64,000 nucleotides of DNA from Hydrogenophilales bacterium. GTDB lineage: Bacteria; Pseudomonadota; Gammaproteobacteria; Burkholderiales; Thiobacillaceae. Positions 8,510 to 16,559 of this stretch are shown one piece after another. The position numbers and the translations under genes were made by a program. The notes under the pieces were generated by a model. That model was not told the DNA's origin and ran no database searches. It saw only the letters and a program-made list of their open reading frames with translations. The first letter of the stretch is position 1, and every line of letters starts with the position of its first letter. Location of the stretch: assembly GCA_024636675.1 (NCBI GenBank), contig JAGXGM010000028.1, forward strand, positions 33,671 to 97,670, in the 5' to 3' direction.

Positions 8510-9607
8510 CTAGATGACCTCCAACTCGGCGCGCAGCGCGCCCGATGCTTTCAGCGCCTGCAGGATCGCCAGTAGATCCTGCGGGGTGGCGCCGATGGAA
8601 TTGAGCGCCTTCACCACGTCGGAGAGCGACGCGCTGCCCTTGAGGAGCATGACCTCACCCGGCTGCTGGCGGATTTCGATCTGCGACTGCGCGACGACGA
8701 CGGTTTGCCCTTTGGAAAGCGGCGCCGGCTGGCTGATGACCGGCTCGGTGCTGATGACCACCGACAGGTTGCCGTGCGACACCGCGCTGGGGTCGAGCAT
8801 GACCGCCCGGTTCATCACCACCGAGCCGGTGCGCGCGTTGATGATGACCTTGGCCATGGCTTGCGCGGGATTGACGTCGAGGCTTTCGATCGCGCCCAGA
8901 AAGGCGACCCGCTCGCTGACGCCGACCGGCGTTCTCACCTGGATCACGCGGCCGTTGAGGGCGCGCGCGGTGTCCGGGCCGAAACGTGCATTCACCGCAT
9001 CGACCACCCGGCTGGCGGTGGTGAAATCGCTTTGCCGCAACTCCAGATTGATGCTGCCGGATTCGCCCAGAACGGTGGCGATGCTGCGCTCGACCGTTGC
9101 GCCGGCGGGGATGCGGCCGACGCTCAGGTGATTGATCTGCACCTGGCTACCGTTGGCCGAGGCGCCGGCGCCGCCGACCACCAGATTACCCTGCGCCATG
9201 GCGTAAATCTGCCCGTCGGCGCCCTTCAGCGGAGCCATCACCAGAGTGCCGCCGCGCAGGCTCTTGGCATTGCCGATCGACGACACCGTGATGTCGATGG
9301 CCTGGCCGGCCTGGGCAAACGGCGGCAGTTCGGCCGTCACCATCACGGCAGCGACGTTCTTCAACTGCATGTTGACGCCGGGCGGCAGGTTGACGCCCAT
9401 TTGCGTCAGCATGTTGGTGACGCTCTGAACGGTAAAGGGCGTTTGTGTGGTCTGGTCGCCGCTGCCGTCCAGGCCCACCACCAGGCCATAGCCCACCAGC
9501 TGGTTGATGCGCACGCCCTGAATGGCAGCGATGTCCTTGATGCGCTCGGCATGCGCCATGCCGGAGAGCAACAGCGCGGCCAGCATGAACAGGCGTGGAA
9601 TGGTCAT
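8510..9607 (-). CDS. flgI: Flagellar P-ring protein FlgI
   Basis: Periplasmic P-ring subunit of 365 residues that forms the rod bushing in the peptidoglycan layer. It starts with a signal peptide (MTIPRLFMLAALLLSGMAHA), followed by the hallmark ERIKDIAAIQGVRINQLVGY and GLDGSGDQTTQTPFTVQS, and ends LKASGALRAELEVI as FlgI proteins do. An alternative ATG at 9622 adds five residues and would overlap the flgH stop by four bases (ATGA). Neither start has a strong ribosome site, so the start is uncertain by five codons. It lies between flgH and flgJ. Confidence 0.95.
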   Translation of the reverse strand: MTIPRLFMLAALLLSGMAHAERIKDIAAIQGVRINQLVGYGLVVGLDGSGDQTTQTPFTVQSVTNMLTQMGVNLPPGVNMQLKNVAAVMVTAELPPFAQAGQAIDITVSSIGNAKSLRGGTLVMAPLKGADGQIYAMAQGNLVVGGAGASANGSQVQINHLSVGRIPAGATVERSIATVLGESGSINLELRQSDFTTASRVVDAVNARFGPDTARALNGRVIQVRTPVGVSERVAFLGAIESLDVNPAQAMAKVIINARTGSVVMNRAVMLDPSAVSHGNLSVVISTEPVISQPAPLSKGQTVVVAQSQIEIRQQPGEVMLLKGSASLSDVVKALNSIGATPQDLLAILQALKASGALRAELEVI

Positions 9608-9618
9608 GGTGCCCACCG

Positions 9619-10287
9619 TCATAAAGGGATGAAACTCAGGAAGAAACGCCCCAGCCAGCCCATCACTTCGGCCGAGTCGAACTTTGCGCTGGTACGGTAT
9701 TCGATACGCGCGTCCGCCACCTTGGCCGACGATACGGTGTTGCCCGCCTGGATGGTATCGGGCTGCACCACGCCCGACAGGCGGATGTATTCGGTGCCCT
9801 TGTCGAGCGCGATCTGTTTTTCGCCGGCGACAATCAGGTTGCCGTTGGGCAGCACTTCGATCACGGTGACGGTGACATTGCCGCTGAAGGTGTTGCTTGA
9901 ACTGAGCGCGGACTTGTCGGCGTACTGGGTCGACGACTCGGCGTTCACCCCCAGTCCCTGAAACATTTTGAGCGGCAGGCCGGCGACCGCACTGATCGAC
10001 GAATCGACCTCGCTGTCTTTCGACGCATTGGACGATGCCTGCTTGCCGGCCTGGGTTTTCTCGTTGATGACGATGGTCAGCACGTCGCCGACGTGGCGTG
10101 CGCGCCGGTCTTCGAACAGCGGGCGATAGGCGGCCGCCTGATAGATGGTGCCATTGCTGGCCACCTGCGCGGGCTGTGCCTGCGGACGTGCCGTGGTCGG
10201 CTTCTCCACGATGGACGTTGGCGTGGTGCCGCAACCGGCCAGGCCCAGCAATCCGGCCAGCAGGATGAATGCGCGCGCGGGATTCAT
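9619..10287 (-). CDS. flgH: Flagellar L-ring lipoprotein FlgH
   Basis: Outer-membrane L-ring subunit of 222 residues. A lipoprotein signal with lipobox LAGC (LLAGLLGLAGCGTTP) is clear, followed by RPLFEDRRARHVGDVLTIVI, a Ser/Thr-rich segment, VLPNGNLIVAGEKQIAL and the C-terminal GWLGRFFLSFIPL. The start at 10287 is chosen because it gives the signal peptide; the frame stays open upstream only as a shadow of flgG. It begins eight bases after flgG. Confidence 0.96.
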   Translation of the reverse strand: MNPARAFILLAGLLGLAGCGTTPTSIVEKPTTARPQAQPAQVASNGTIYQAAAYRPLFEDRRARHVGDVLTIVINEKTQAGKQASSNASKDSEVDSSISAVAGLPLKMFQGLGVNAESSTQYADKSALSSSNTFSGNVTVTVIEVLPNGNLIVAGEKQIALDKGTEYIRLSGVVQPDTIQAGNTVSSAKVADARIEYRTSAKFDSAEVMGWLGRFFLSFIPL

Positions 10288-10295
10288 GGCAAGCC

Positions 10296-11078
10296 TCACA
10301 GCTGGGTCAGGCGCTGCAGCATCTGATCGGATGTCGAGATCGCCTTGCTGTTGATCTCGTACGCGCGCTGGGTCTGGATCATGTTGACCAGCTCCTCCAC
10401 CACGTTGACGTTGGAGGTTTCGACATAGCCCTGATTGAGCAGACCGGCGCCGTTGCTGCCGGGCGCGTTGGAACTCGGGGTGCCGGACGCGGCGGTTTCG
10501 GCGTAGAGGTTCTCGCCCATGCTCTGCAAACCGGCCGGGTTGATGAACATCGCCAGCTGCAGCGTGCCGATGGTGGTCGCGTTGGCCGATCCAGGCTGCG
10601 TGATCGACACCGTGCCGTCGCGCGCGATGGTCAGGCTTTGCGTGTCGGCCGGAATGGTGATGGCAGGCTGCACCGCGTAGCCGCTGGAGGTGACCAGCTG
10701 GCCGTTGGCATCGGCCTGGAGCGAGCCGTCGCGGCTGTAGGCCGTGGTGCCGTCCGGCATCAGCACCTGAAAGAAGCCGTTGCCCTGGATCGCCACATCC
10801 TTGGCATTGCCGGTCTGCTGCAGGTTGCCCTGGGTGAAGATGCGCTCGGTGGCGACCGGCTTCACGCCGGTGCCGATCTGCAGGCCGGACGGCAGCTGCG
10901 TCTGCTCGGACGATTGCGCGCCGGGCTGGCGGATGGTCTGGTACAGCAGGTCCTCGAACACCGCACGCGAGCGCTTGAAGCCGCTGGTGCTGACGTTGGC
11001 GAGGTTGTTGGAAATCACGTCCATCTGCGTTTGCTGCGCATCCAGACCTGTCTTGGCAATCCATAGTGAGCGAATCAT
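10296..11078 (-). CDS. flgG: Flagellar distal rod protein FlgG
   Basis: Distal rod subunit of 260 residues, the normal length for FlgG. It has [20 protein letters not shown], the rod-family [40 protein letters not shown], and the C-terminal [15 protein letters not shown] segment ([20 protein letters not shown]) ending QMLQRLTQL. The ATG is preceded by AAGGAGCC. It lies between flgF (23-base gap) and flgH. Confidence 0.97.
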   Translation of the reverse strand: MIRSLWIAKTGLDAQQTQMDVISNNLANVSTSGFKRSRAVFEDLLYQTIRQPGAQSSEQTQLPSGLQIGTGVKPVATERIFTQGNLQQTGNAKDVAIQGNGFFQVLMPDGTTAYSRDGSLQADANGQLVTSSGYAVQPAITIPADTQSLTIARDGTVSITQPGSANATTIGTLQLAMFINPAGLQSMGENLYAETAASGTPSSNAPGSNGAGLLNQGYVETSNVNVVEELVNMIQTQRAYEINSKAISTSDQMLQRLTQL

Positions 11079-11101
11079 GTCGGCTCCTTAATTAAGCGGG
11101 G

Positions 11102-11842
11102 TCAGCTCATGCTCAGCAGCTGCGCTGCCTTGCTGTCGTTGTTCTCGGCGTGCTGCAGCAGTTTCATCTGCATGTCGAACTGGCGCGCCAGCGAAATCAT
11201 GCTGACCATGCCGTCGACGACGTTGACGTTGGAAGACTCCAGCGCGCCGCTGATCACCGTCACGTCGGGATCGGCGCCCGCCGGGGCGCCGTCTTTCAGG
11301 CGAAACAGGCCATCGTTACCGCGCACCAGATCGGCTTGCGGCGGATTCACCAGTTTCATGCGCCCGATTGCGGTCAAGCCGGTCGCCGCAGAACCGTCGG
11401 GCACCAGCGAAATCGTGCCGTCCTTGGCCACCGCGATATTGCGGCCGGGCGGAATCGACAGTGGACCGCCGTCGCCCAGTACCGTGAGGCCGTCGCGTGT
11501 CAGCAGCTGGCCGTTTTCATCCAGCTTCAGGCTGCCGTTGCGGGTATAGCCTTCGCTGCCGTCTGCGGCCTGCACCGCAATCCAGCCGTCGCCCTGCACC
11601 GCCACATCGAGCTCGCGTCCGGTGTGCTGGATCGCCCCCCCGCGAAAATCGCTGCCGGTGGTGGAATCGACGACGAAGGCGCGGGTCGGCAGGATCGCGC
11701 CCTGCACCGGCACCGCGCGGAACTGGTCGATCTGGCCGCGAAAGCCGGTGGTAGTCGCATTGGCCAGGTTGTGCGAAACGGTCGCCTGTTGTTCCAGGAT
11801 GTGCTTCGCGCCTGACATGGCGGTGTAGATGAGTCGGTCCAT
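11102..11842 (-). CDS. flgF: Flagellar proximal rod protein FlgF
   Basis: Rod subunit of 246 residues. It has MDRLIYTAMSGAKHILEQQA, NLANATTTGFRGQIDQFRAV and the C-terminal LESSNVNVVDGMVSMISLAR followed by FDMQMKLLQHAE. The terminal helices common to rod, hook and hook-associated proteins are intact. GGGAGCC lies just upstream of the ATG. It is positioned between flgE and flgG, the standard order. Confidence 0.96.
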   Translation of the reverse strand: MDRLIYTAMSGAKHILEQQATVSHNLANATTTGFRGQIDQFRAVPVQGAILPTRAFVVDSTTGSDFRGGAIQHTGRELDVAVQGDGWIAVQAADGSEGYTRNGSLKLDENGQLLTRDGLTVLGDGGPLSIPPGRNIAVAKDGTISLVPDGSAATGLTAIGRMKLVNPPQADLVRGNDGLFRLKDGAPAGADPDVTVISGALESSNVNVVDGMVSMISLARQFDMQMKLLQHAENNDSKAAQLLSMS

Positions 11843-11867
11843 ACGGGCTCCCTATCCGTTCAATCCA

Positions 11868-13079
11868 TCAACGCAGATTAACCAGGGTCTGCAGCACTGC
11901 ATCCTGAGCCTTGATGGTCTGTGCATTGGCCTGATACACCCGCTGGGCGGTGATCATGTTGACCAGCTCGGCGGTCAGGTCGACGTTGGAGTCTTCCACC
12001 GCTGACGATTGCAGCACGCCCAGGCTGCCCGAACTCGGAATGCCGACCAGCGGATTGCCCGAAGTCGAGGTCTCGGCCCACATGTTGTTGCCCAGCGGCT
12101 GCAGACCATTTGGATTCGCGAAGTTGGCCAGCACCACCTGGCCCAGTACCGCTGACTGGCCGTTGGTATAACGACCCATCACCATGCCATCGGCGCCGAT
12201 ATTGAAGCCGGCCAGCCGCCCCGAAGTGAAGCCGTCCTGGTTCAGCGTGTTGACGCTGAACGCAGAGCCAAACTGGGTGGTGCCGGTGAAGTCGATTGGA
12301 AATCCAAGCGCGGCCGCACCCGTCGTCAATGCCTGCGGAGGAATAGTCATCGGCGAACCGCCAGTCAAAACGCCACTGCTGTCAAAGGTGATCGTATTCG
12401 GCACGGGCGAGAAAGCAGCGCCACCATCCTGGGACGCATACACGTCCCAGGTGCTGGCTGCCGTCTTGACGTAATAGGTCTGCAGCGTGTGGGAATTGCC
12501 CAGGCTGTCATAGACCGAAACGGCAGTTGAGTTATTGAAGGAGGTCGGGTCAGTCATGTCGAATGCGGGCACCGGAACCCCACCACGGGAATCCAGGTTG
12601 AGCACCGCATTCACGCCGCTGGTGACCTGCGGGGCCAGGTCGGCGGTGTTGACGCTCAGGGGGGATGGCGCGCCGGTCGACAGGACGCCGCTGGCATTCG
12701 CCGTATAGCCGGTCAGCTTGGCGCCGGTCGGGTTGACGATGAAGCCCATGCGGTCAAGCTGGAACTGACCGTTGCGCTGGTAGGTGGTCTCGCCGTTGTT
12801 GTCCATGCGGAAGAAGCCGCCGCCGTTGATCGCCATGTCGAGCGGGTTGTTGGTTGCGGTGATGTTGCCCTGGGTGAACTGCTGGGCCACCAGCGCAACC
12901 TTGGTGCCAATGCCGATATTCGAACCACCGGCACCCGTGAGTGAGTTGGCATAGACGTCGGCAAACTGCGCCTGCGACTGCTTGAACCCGACAGTGCCGG
13001 AGTTGGAGACGTTGTTGCCGATGACATCCAGATTCTTTGCGGCGGCATTGAGGCCGCTCAAGCCTTGCTGAAAACTCAT
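11868..13079 (-). CDS. flgE: Flagellar hook protein FlgE
   Basis: Hook subunit of 403 residues that forms the universal joint. The N-terminus MSFQQGLSGLNAAAKNLDVI with GNNVSNSGTVGFKQSQAQFA and the C-terminus EDSNVDLTAELVNMITAQRV with YQANAQTIKAQDAVLQTLVN are diagnostic. The central region (about 90-340) is the variable D1-D2 domain, with AVSVYDSLGNSHTLQTYYVK as a conserved hook stretch. AAGGAGCAG precedes the ATG. It follows flgD, whose product caps the growing hook. Confidence 0.97.
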   Translation of the reverse strand: MSFQQGLSGLNAAAKNLDVIGNNVSNSGTVGFKQSQAQFADVYANSLTGAGGSNIGIGTKVALVAQQFTQGNITATNNPLDMAINGGGFFRMDNNGETTYQRNGQFQLDRMGFIVNPTGAKLTGYTANASGVLSTGAPSPLSVNTADLAPQVTSGVNAVLNLDSRGGVPVPAFDMTDPTSFNNSTAVSVYDSLGNSHTLQTYYVKTAASTWDVYASQDGGAAFSPVPNTITFDSSGVLTGGSPMTIPPQALTTGAAALGFPIDFTGTTQFGSAFSVNTLNQDGFTSGRLAGFNIGADGMVMGRYTNGQSAVLGQVVLANFANPNGLQPLGNNMWAETSTSGNPLVGIPSSGSLGVLQSSAVEDSNVDLTAELVNMITAQRVYQANAQTIKAQDAVLQTLVNLR

Positions 13080-13136
13080 GTTCTGCTCCTTGTGTTGATT
13101 GCTAAGGGTTTAGCCTTCAGGTTCACGCTGCCGTAC

Positions 13137-13802
13137 TCAAAAAATCTGCCGGATATCGGCATACGTCACACTCTTGTTGTCCGCCAGGTTGAGCTGCACA
13201 CCCTGGCTGTTCTGCGAGACGCTGTTGACCAGCCCCAGATGCAGGACAGTGCTGTCAACCTGCTCGCCACCCTGGCTGGCATTGATCTTGAAGGTATACG
13301 CACCGTCCGGCGCAGCTTCCCCGCTGCCGGCCAGCCCATCCCAGGCCAGCAGGTTGACCCCGTCTTCACGCGGCCCCAGATTGAGGCTGCGCACCGCGCC
13401 GCCAGCTGCGTCGAAAATATCGACCGTCACCTTGTCGGCCGGGCGCGACAGCTCGAAGCCCATCACGTTTTCCAGTTCGCTCGGGCTGATGCTGTCGCCC
13501 GGCACCAGCACGGCGCTTCCGATCAGGTTGGCCGCCTGCGCCATCTGGTTGACGCCCATGCTTGCGGCGAGCGCCTGCAGGGTGGCGTTCATGTCCTCGA
13601 TGCCCTGCACCGTGGAAAGCTGTGCCATCTGGCTGGTCACCTCGGCGTTGTCGAGCGGGTTCAGCGGATCCTGGTTCTTCATCTGCGCCACCAGCAGGCT
13701 CAGAAAACGGTTCTGCGTTTCCTCCGTGCTGGTCTTGGATGTTGCAGTCGTGCCCGCGCCAAACAGGCTGCTGACACTGCTTGCGTCTTGTACGGTGCTC
13801 AT
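13137..13802 (-). CDS. flgD: Flagellar hook cap protein FlgD
   Basis: Hook assembly scaffold of 221 residues. The conserved N-terminal motif is present (RFLSLLVAQMKNQDPLNPLD, followed by NAEVTSQMAQLSTVQGIEDM). A FlgD Ig-like/tudor segment follows (about 110-200; PDGAYTFKINASQGGEQVDS). The C-terminus ends KSVTYADIRQIF. AAGGAGACG lies before the ATG. It sits between flgC and flgE with about 30- and 57-base spacers. Confidence 0.96.
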   Translation of the reverse strand: MSTVQDASSVSSLFGAGTTATSKTSTEETQNRFLSLLVAQMKNQDPLNPLDNAEVTSQMAQLSTVQGIEDMNATLQALAASMGVNQMAQAANLIGSAVLVPGDSISPSELENVMGFELSRPADKVTVDIFDAAGGAVRSLNLGPREDGVNLLAWDGLAGSGEAAPDGAYTFKINASQGGEQVDSTVLHLGLVNSVSQNSQGVQLNLADNKSVTYADIRQIF

Positions 13803-13831
13803 TGCGTCTCCTTAATTGCCGTCAAGGCTGA

Positions 13832-14236
13832 TCACTGGCCCAGATTCAGGGTCTTGAGCAGCAGGGTTTTGGTGGTGTTCATCATTTCAACGTTGGACTG
13901 GTACGAACGCGAGGCGGAAATCATGTTGACCATTTCCTCCACCACATTGACGTTGGGCATGGTGACGTAGCCCTTGCCGTCGGCGAGCGGATTCTTCGGG
14001 TCGTACACCATCTTCATCGGCGATGGATCATCGATCACCGCCGCCACGTTGACGCCGGTCGCGCCGTTCTCGCCCACCGGGGAGGCAGCAAACACCACCT
14101 GCTTGGCCCTGTAGGCTTCGCCGTTGGCGCTGGTGGCGCTGTCGGCGTTGGCCAGGTTGCTGGCAACGGTGTTGAGCCGCTGCGACTGGGCGTTCATGGC
14201 CGAGCCGGCCACGTTGAAAATATTGAACAGTGACAT
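13832..14236 (-). CDS. flgC: Flagellar proximal rod protein FlgC
   Basis: Rod protein of 134 residues, the normal FlgC length. It has [48 protein letters not shown] and the C-terminal [20 protein letters not shown] with [23 protein letters not shown] precedes the ATG. It is co-directional with flgB (23-base gap) and flgD. Confidence 0.97.
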   Translation of the reverse strand: MSLFNIFNVAGSAMNAQSQRLNTVASNLANADSATSANGEAYRAKQVVFAASPVGENGATGVNVAAVIDDPSPMKMVYDPKNPLADGKGYVTMPNVNVVEEMVNMISASRSYQSNVEMMNTTKTLLLKTLNLGQ

Positions 14237-14259
14237 GTGTGTGTCTCCTTATCCTGGCC

Positions 14260-14667
14260 TTATCCCTGAATGACCGACAACAGGCCCTTGATCTGTGAAC
14301 TGATCCGGTTCAGGTTGAATTCATAATGAATGGCGTTGTCGGCAAAGGCGGCGCGCTCGGAATCCATGTCCACTGTGTTACCGTCGACGCTGCCCTGCGC
14401 CGGGGTCCGGTACAGCAGCCCCGCGTCGGCAGCCAGGCCAGGCTTGCCGGCCAGATGCCCCGGCGCGGTGGTTGCGAGCGTCGCACCGCTGGCTGCGGGC
14501 GCGCCCTTCAGCGCGCCCTGCAGGGCGGACTTGAAATCCAGGTCGCGCGCCTTGTAGTTGGGCGTGTCGGCGTTGGCGATATTGGATGCCAGCACCTGCT
14601 GGCGCTGGTCGCGAACGCGCAGCGCCTGGGTGTGGAAGTTCAGCATGTCATCCAGTCGGTTCAGCAT
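14260..14667 (-). CDS. flgB: Flagellar proximal rod protein FlgB
   Basis: Rod protein of 135 residues and first gene of the long flg-che run. It has MLNRLDDMLNFHTQALRVRD, QRQQVLASNIANADTPNYKA and the C-terminal ALHYEF-like stretch (NAIHYEFNLNRISSQIKGLL). The ATG at 14667 has GAGGTG about eight bases upstream; a second in-frame ATG at 14646 is less likely. The divergent flgA starts at 14852, and the intervening 184 bases must hold the promoters for both directions. Confidence 0.96.
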   Translation of the reverse strand: MLNRLDDMLNFHTQALRVRDQRQQVLASNIANADTPNYKARDLDFKSALQGALKGAPAASGATLATTAPGHLAGKPGLAADAGLLYRTPAQGSVDGNTVDMDSERAAFADNAIHYEFNLNRISSQIKGLLSVIQG

Positions 14668-14758
14668 GGTCGTCACCTCGTTACTTTGCTGCGTGTGCCG
14701 CAAAGCCTTTTTGCGATGACTGCATCCTAGACACGCCCCTGTCCATCCAATCGCACGA

Positions 14759-14792
14759 TAAGCGGCAAAAAGCCGGCCCATTTCGCCGCTTA
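14759..14792. promoter_or_regulatory. Inverted repeat in the flgB/flgA divergent promoter region
   Basis: A perfect 8-base inverted repeat, TAAGCGGC at 14759-14766 and GCCGCTTA at 14785-14792, is separated by 18 bases near the middle of the flgB/flgA intergenic space. A near-consensus -10 (TACAAT, 14811-14816) follows on the plus strand and could serve flgA. The arms could be an operator for a class II flagellar activator or repressor, but no known binding site was matched. Confidence 0.35.
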
Positions 14793-14851
14793 AGATGGTG
14801 CGCTGCTTTCTACAATGGCGCAGTGTGAGAAGCCGAGTCGAGGAGTCGCAG

Positions 14852-15565
14852 ATGGCAGCAGGTGCACCGAATACAGGCAGACGCGCCCACAGAATGTGGC
14901 TGGCCGCCGCGTGCCTGTGCGCCTCGAGCGTCGCCCACGCGTCGGAACGGCAAGACCCGGCCGCGCTGCAGGCGCACGCCGAGCGCTTTCTGGCTACGCA
15001 AACCCGCGGCCTGCCGGGCAAGGTCTCGATTCAGGTCAAGCCGCCACGCAGTTCGCTGCCGGCCTGCGCGGCGCTCGACCCCTTCCAGCCGACCGGCAGC
15101 CGCAGTATCGGCAGGATCACCGTAGGGGTGCGCTGCCTGGCACCGAGCCCATGGACGGTCTACCTGTCCGCCCAGGTGCGGGTGATCGGCCACTATGCCG
15201 CGACCCGCCAGCCGCTGCCCGCCAACCACGTGCTGACCGCGGCCGACATCACCCTGCGCGAGGGCGACCTCGGCAGCCTGCCCGCCGACGTCGTCACCGA
15301 TGCCGATGCGATGCTGGGATATCGCGCAGTTTCCGGGCTGGCCGCGGGTGCGCCACTGCGCAGTGCGCTATTGCGGCCGCCCCTGGCGGTGCAGCAGGGA
15401 CAGACGACCCGCCTGGTGATGAACGGTCCGGGGTTTTCCGTCCAGAGTCAGGGCCAGGCGCTGGCCAATGCCAGCCGCGGCGACCGGGTACGGGTGAAAA
15501 CCCGCTCCGGCCAGGTGGTCAGCGGCATCGCGCAGGATGGCCAACAGGTCGTGGTCAGCTTTTGA
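14852..15565 (+). CDS. flgA: Flagellar P-ring assembly chaperone FlgA
   Basis: Periplasmic protein of 237 residues that helps FlgI form the P ring. It has a signal peptide after a short basic N-region (RRAHRMWLAAACLCASSVAH), an N-terminal domain with the paired Cys of LPACAALDPF and VGVRCLAPSPW, then a SAF domain (LPANHVLTAADITLREGDLG) and the C-terminal VQSQGQALANASRGDRVRVK. The ATG at 14852 is chosen because AGGAG lies just upstream and the signal peptide follows; the frame is open 19 codons further. It is divergent from flgB and upstream of flgM. Confidence 0.95.
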   Translation: MAAGAPNTGRRAHRMWLAAACLCASSVAHASERQDPAALQAHAERFLATQTRGLPGKVSIQVKPPRSSLPACAALDPFQPTGSRSIGRITVGVRCLAPSPWTVYLSAQVRVIGHYAATRQPLPANHVLTAADITLREGDLGSLPADVVTDADAMLGYRAVSGLAAGAPLRSALLRPPLAVQQGQTTRLVMNGPGFSVQSQGQALANASRGDRVRVKTRSGQVVSGIAQDGQQVVVSF

Positions 15566-15657
15566 GCCAGCCGCCCGGCTTCAGTAAATTTGCAAATTGA
15601 CGTTACTGACATAATCTGAAAAATGCCATTCCCGTTCTGCCGACCCAGGAACCCGCC

Positions 15658-15954
15658 ATGAAAATTGACCCCGGACAAAAGCCGGTTACGCTGCCTGCCG
15701 CCGTTGAAAACCGACCTGCCCAGCCGCGGACGGACAAACGTGCCAACACCGACCAGACCGATGTCACCCTGAGTCAGCGCGCCGCCCAGATAAAGCAGCT
15801 GGAAACCCGGCTTGCCGCAATTCCGGTTATCGATCGGGCGCGTGTGGACAGCATCAAGGAAGCCATCGCCAGCGGCCAGTACGCCATCAACACCGAAAAC
15901 ATCGCCGACGGCCTGATCGATTCGGTGAAGGAGATGCTCCGTGTCGCCAAATGA
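15658..15954 (+). CDS. flgM: Anti-sigma-28 factor FlgM
   Basis: Small protein of 98 residues that holds FliA (sigma-28) inactive until it is exported through the finished hook. The N-terminal half is hydrophilic and disordered-looking. The C-terminal half carries the FliA-binding helices (VTLSQRAAQIKQLETRLAAI, VDSIKEAIASGQYAINTENI, ADGLIDSVKEML). The upstream 92 bases contain TAAATTTG (15585-15592) and CTGACATAA (15607-15615), only a poor match to a sigma-28 promoter. A paralogue lies at 41000-41308. It overlaps flgN by 14 bases. Confidence 0.93.
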   Translation: MKIDPGQKPVTLPAAVENRPAQPRTDKRANTDQTDVTLSQRAAQIKQLETRLAAIPVIDRARVDSIKEAIASGQYAINTENIADGLIDSVKEMLRVAK

Positions 15955-16426
15955 ACCGTCGAAGGACACCTTGCCTGCCAAACTGAAGCTGGAAAACGCC
16001 GCATGGCAGGCATTGCTGCAGGTGCTGCAGGAAGAGGAACAGGCACTGATCGAGGGCGCCGCCGACCGTCTGGCGCTGTTGAACACCGCCAAACTGACCC
16101 AGTTGCAGACCGTGAGCGACCATGCGCGAAGCCGCCTTGCCGATCTGCAGGCTGCCGGCCACACGCCCGATCACGCCGGCATGAACGCCTGGCTGGCCCA
16201 GCTTGGCCAGCCCGAAGCACGCGCCCGCTGGCAGCAGCTGTTCGACATGGAACAGGACGCCCAGGCGATGAACCTGCGCATCGGCGCGCTGATCGAGCTG
16301 CGCCTGGCCTCCACCCGGCAGGCACTCAATGTGCTGGTCCACAGTGCAACCAGCAAGGGCGGCCTGTACGATCAGGCTGGCCAGTCGGTCGCTGCCCACA
16401 AGGGCAAACCGCTCACCGCCGCCTGA
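15941..16426 (+). CDS. flgN: Flagellar export chaperone FlgN
   Basis: Helical protein of 161 residues of the FlgN family, expected to bind FlgK and FlgL before export. It has the long N-terminal helices (AWQALLQVLQEEEQALIEGA) and a C-terminal segment with NVLVHSATSKGGLYDQAGQS, similar to the FlgN tail. Sequence similarity in this family is low, so the call leans on helical content and on the flgA-flgM-flgN order. It starts with GTG, with AAGGAG about eight bases upstream, and overlaps flgM by 14 bases. Confidence 0.85.
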   Translation: MSPNEPSKDTLPAKLKLENAAWQALLQVLQEEEQALIEGAADRLALLNTAKLTQLQTVSDHARSRLADLQAAGHTPDHAGMNAWLAQLGQPEARARWQQLFDMEQDAQAMNLRIGALIELRLASTRQALNVLVHSATSKGGLYDQAGQSVAAHKGKPLTAA

Positions 16427-16559
16427 TGACAGATCCGGCCTGAACCTTCGCTGCAGGAGGGCCGCCCTTATGCCCTCTGGGTGCCCGGCCCGAATTTCGC
16501 ACCTTTGCACGCTCCACGGACATCGGGCCGGGGATGGCCCATCCATCTTCCCTGCAGCT

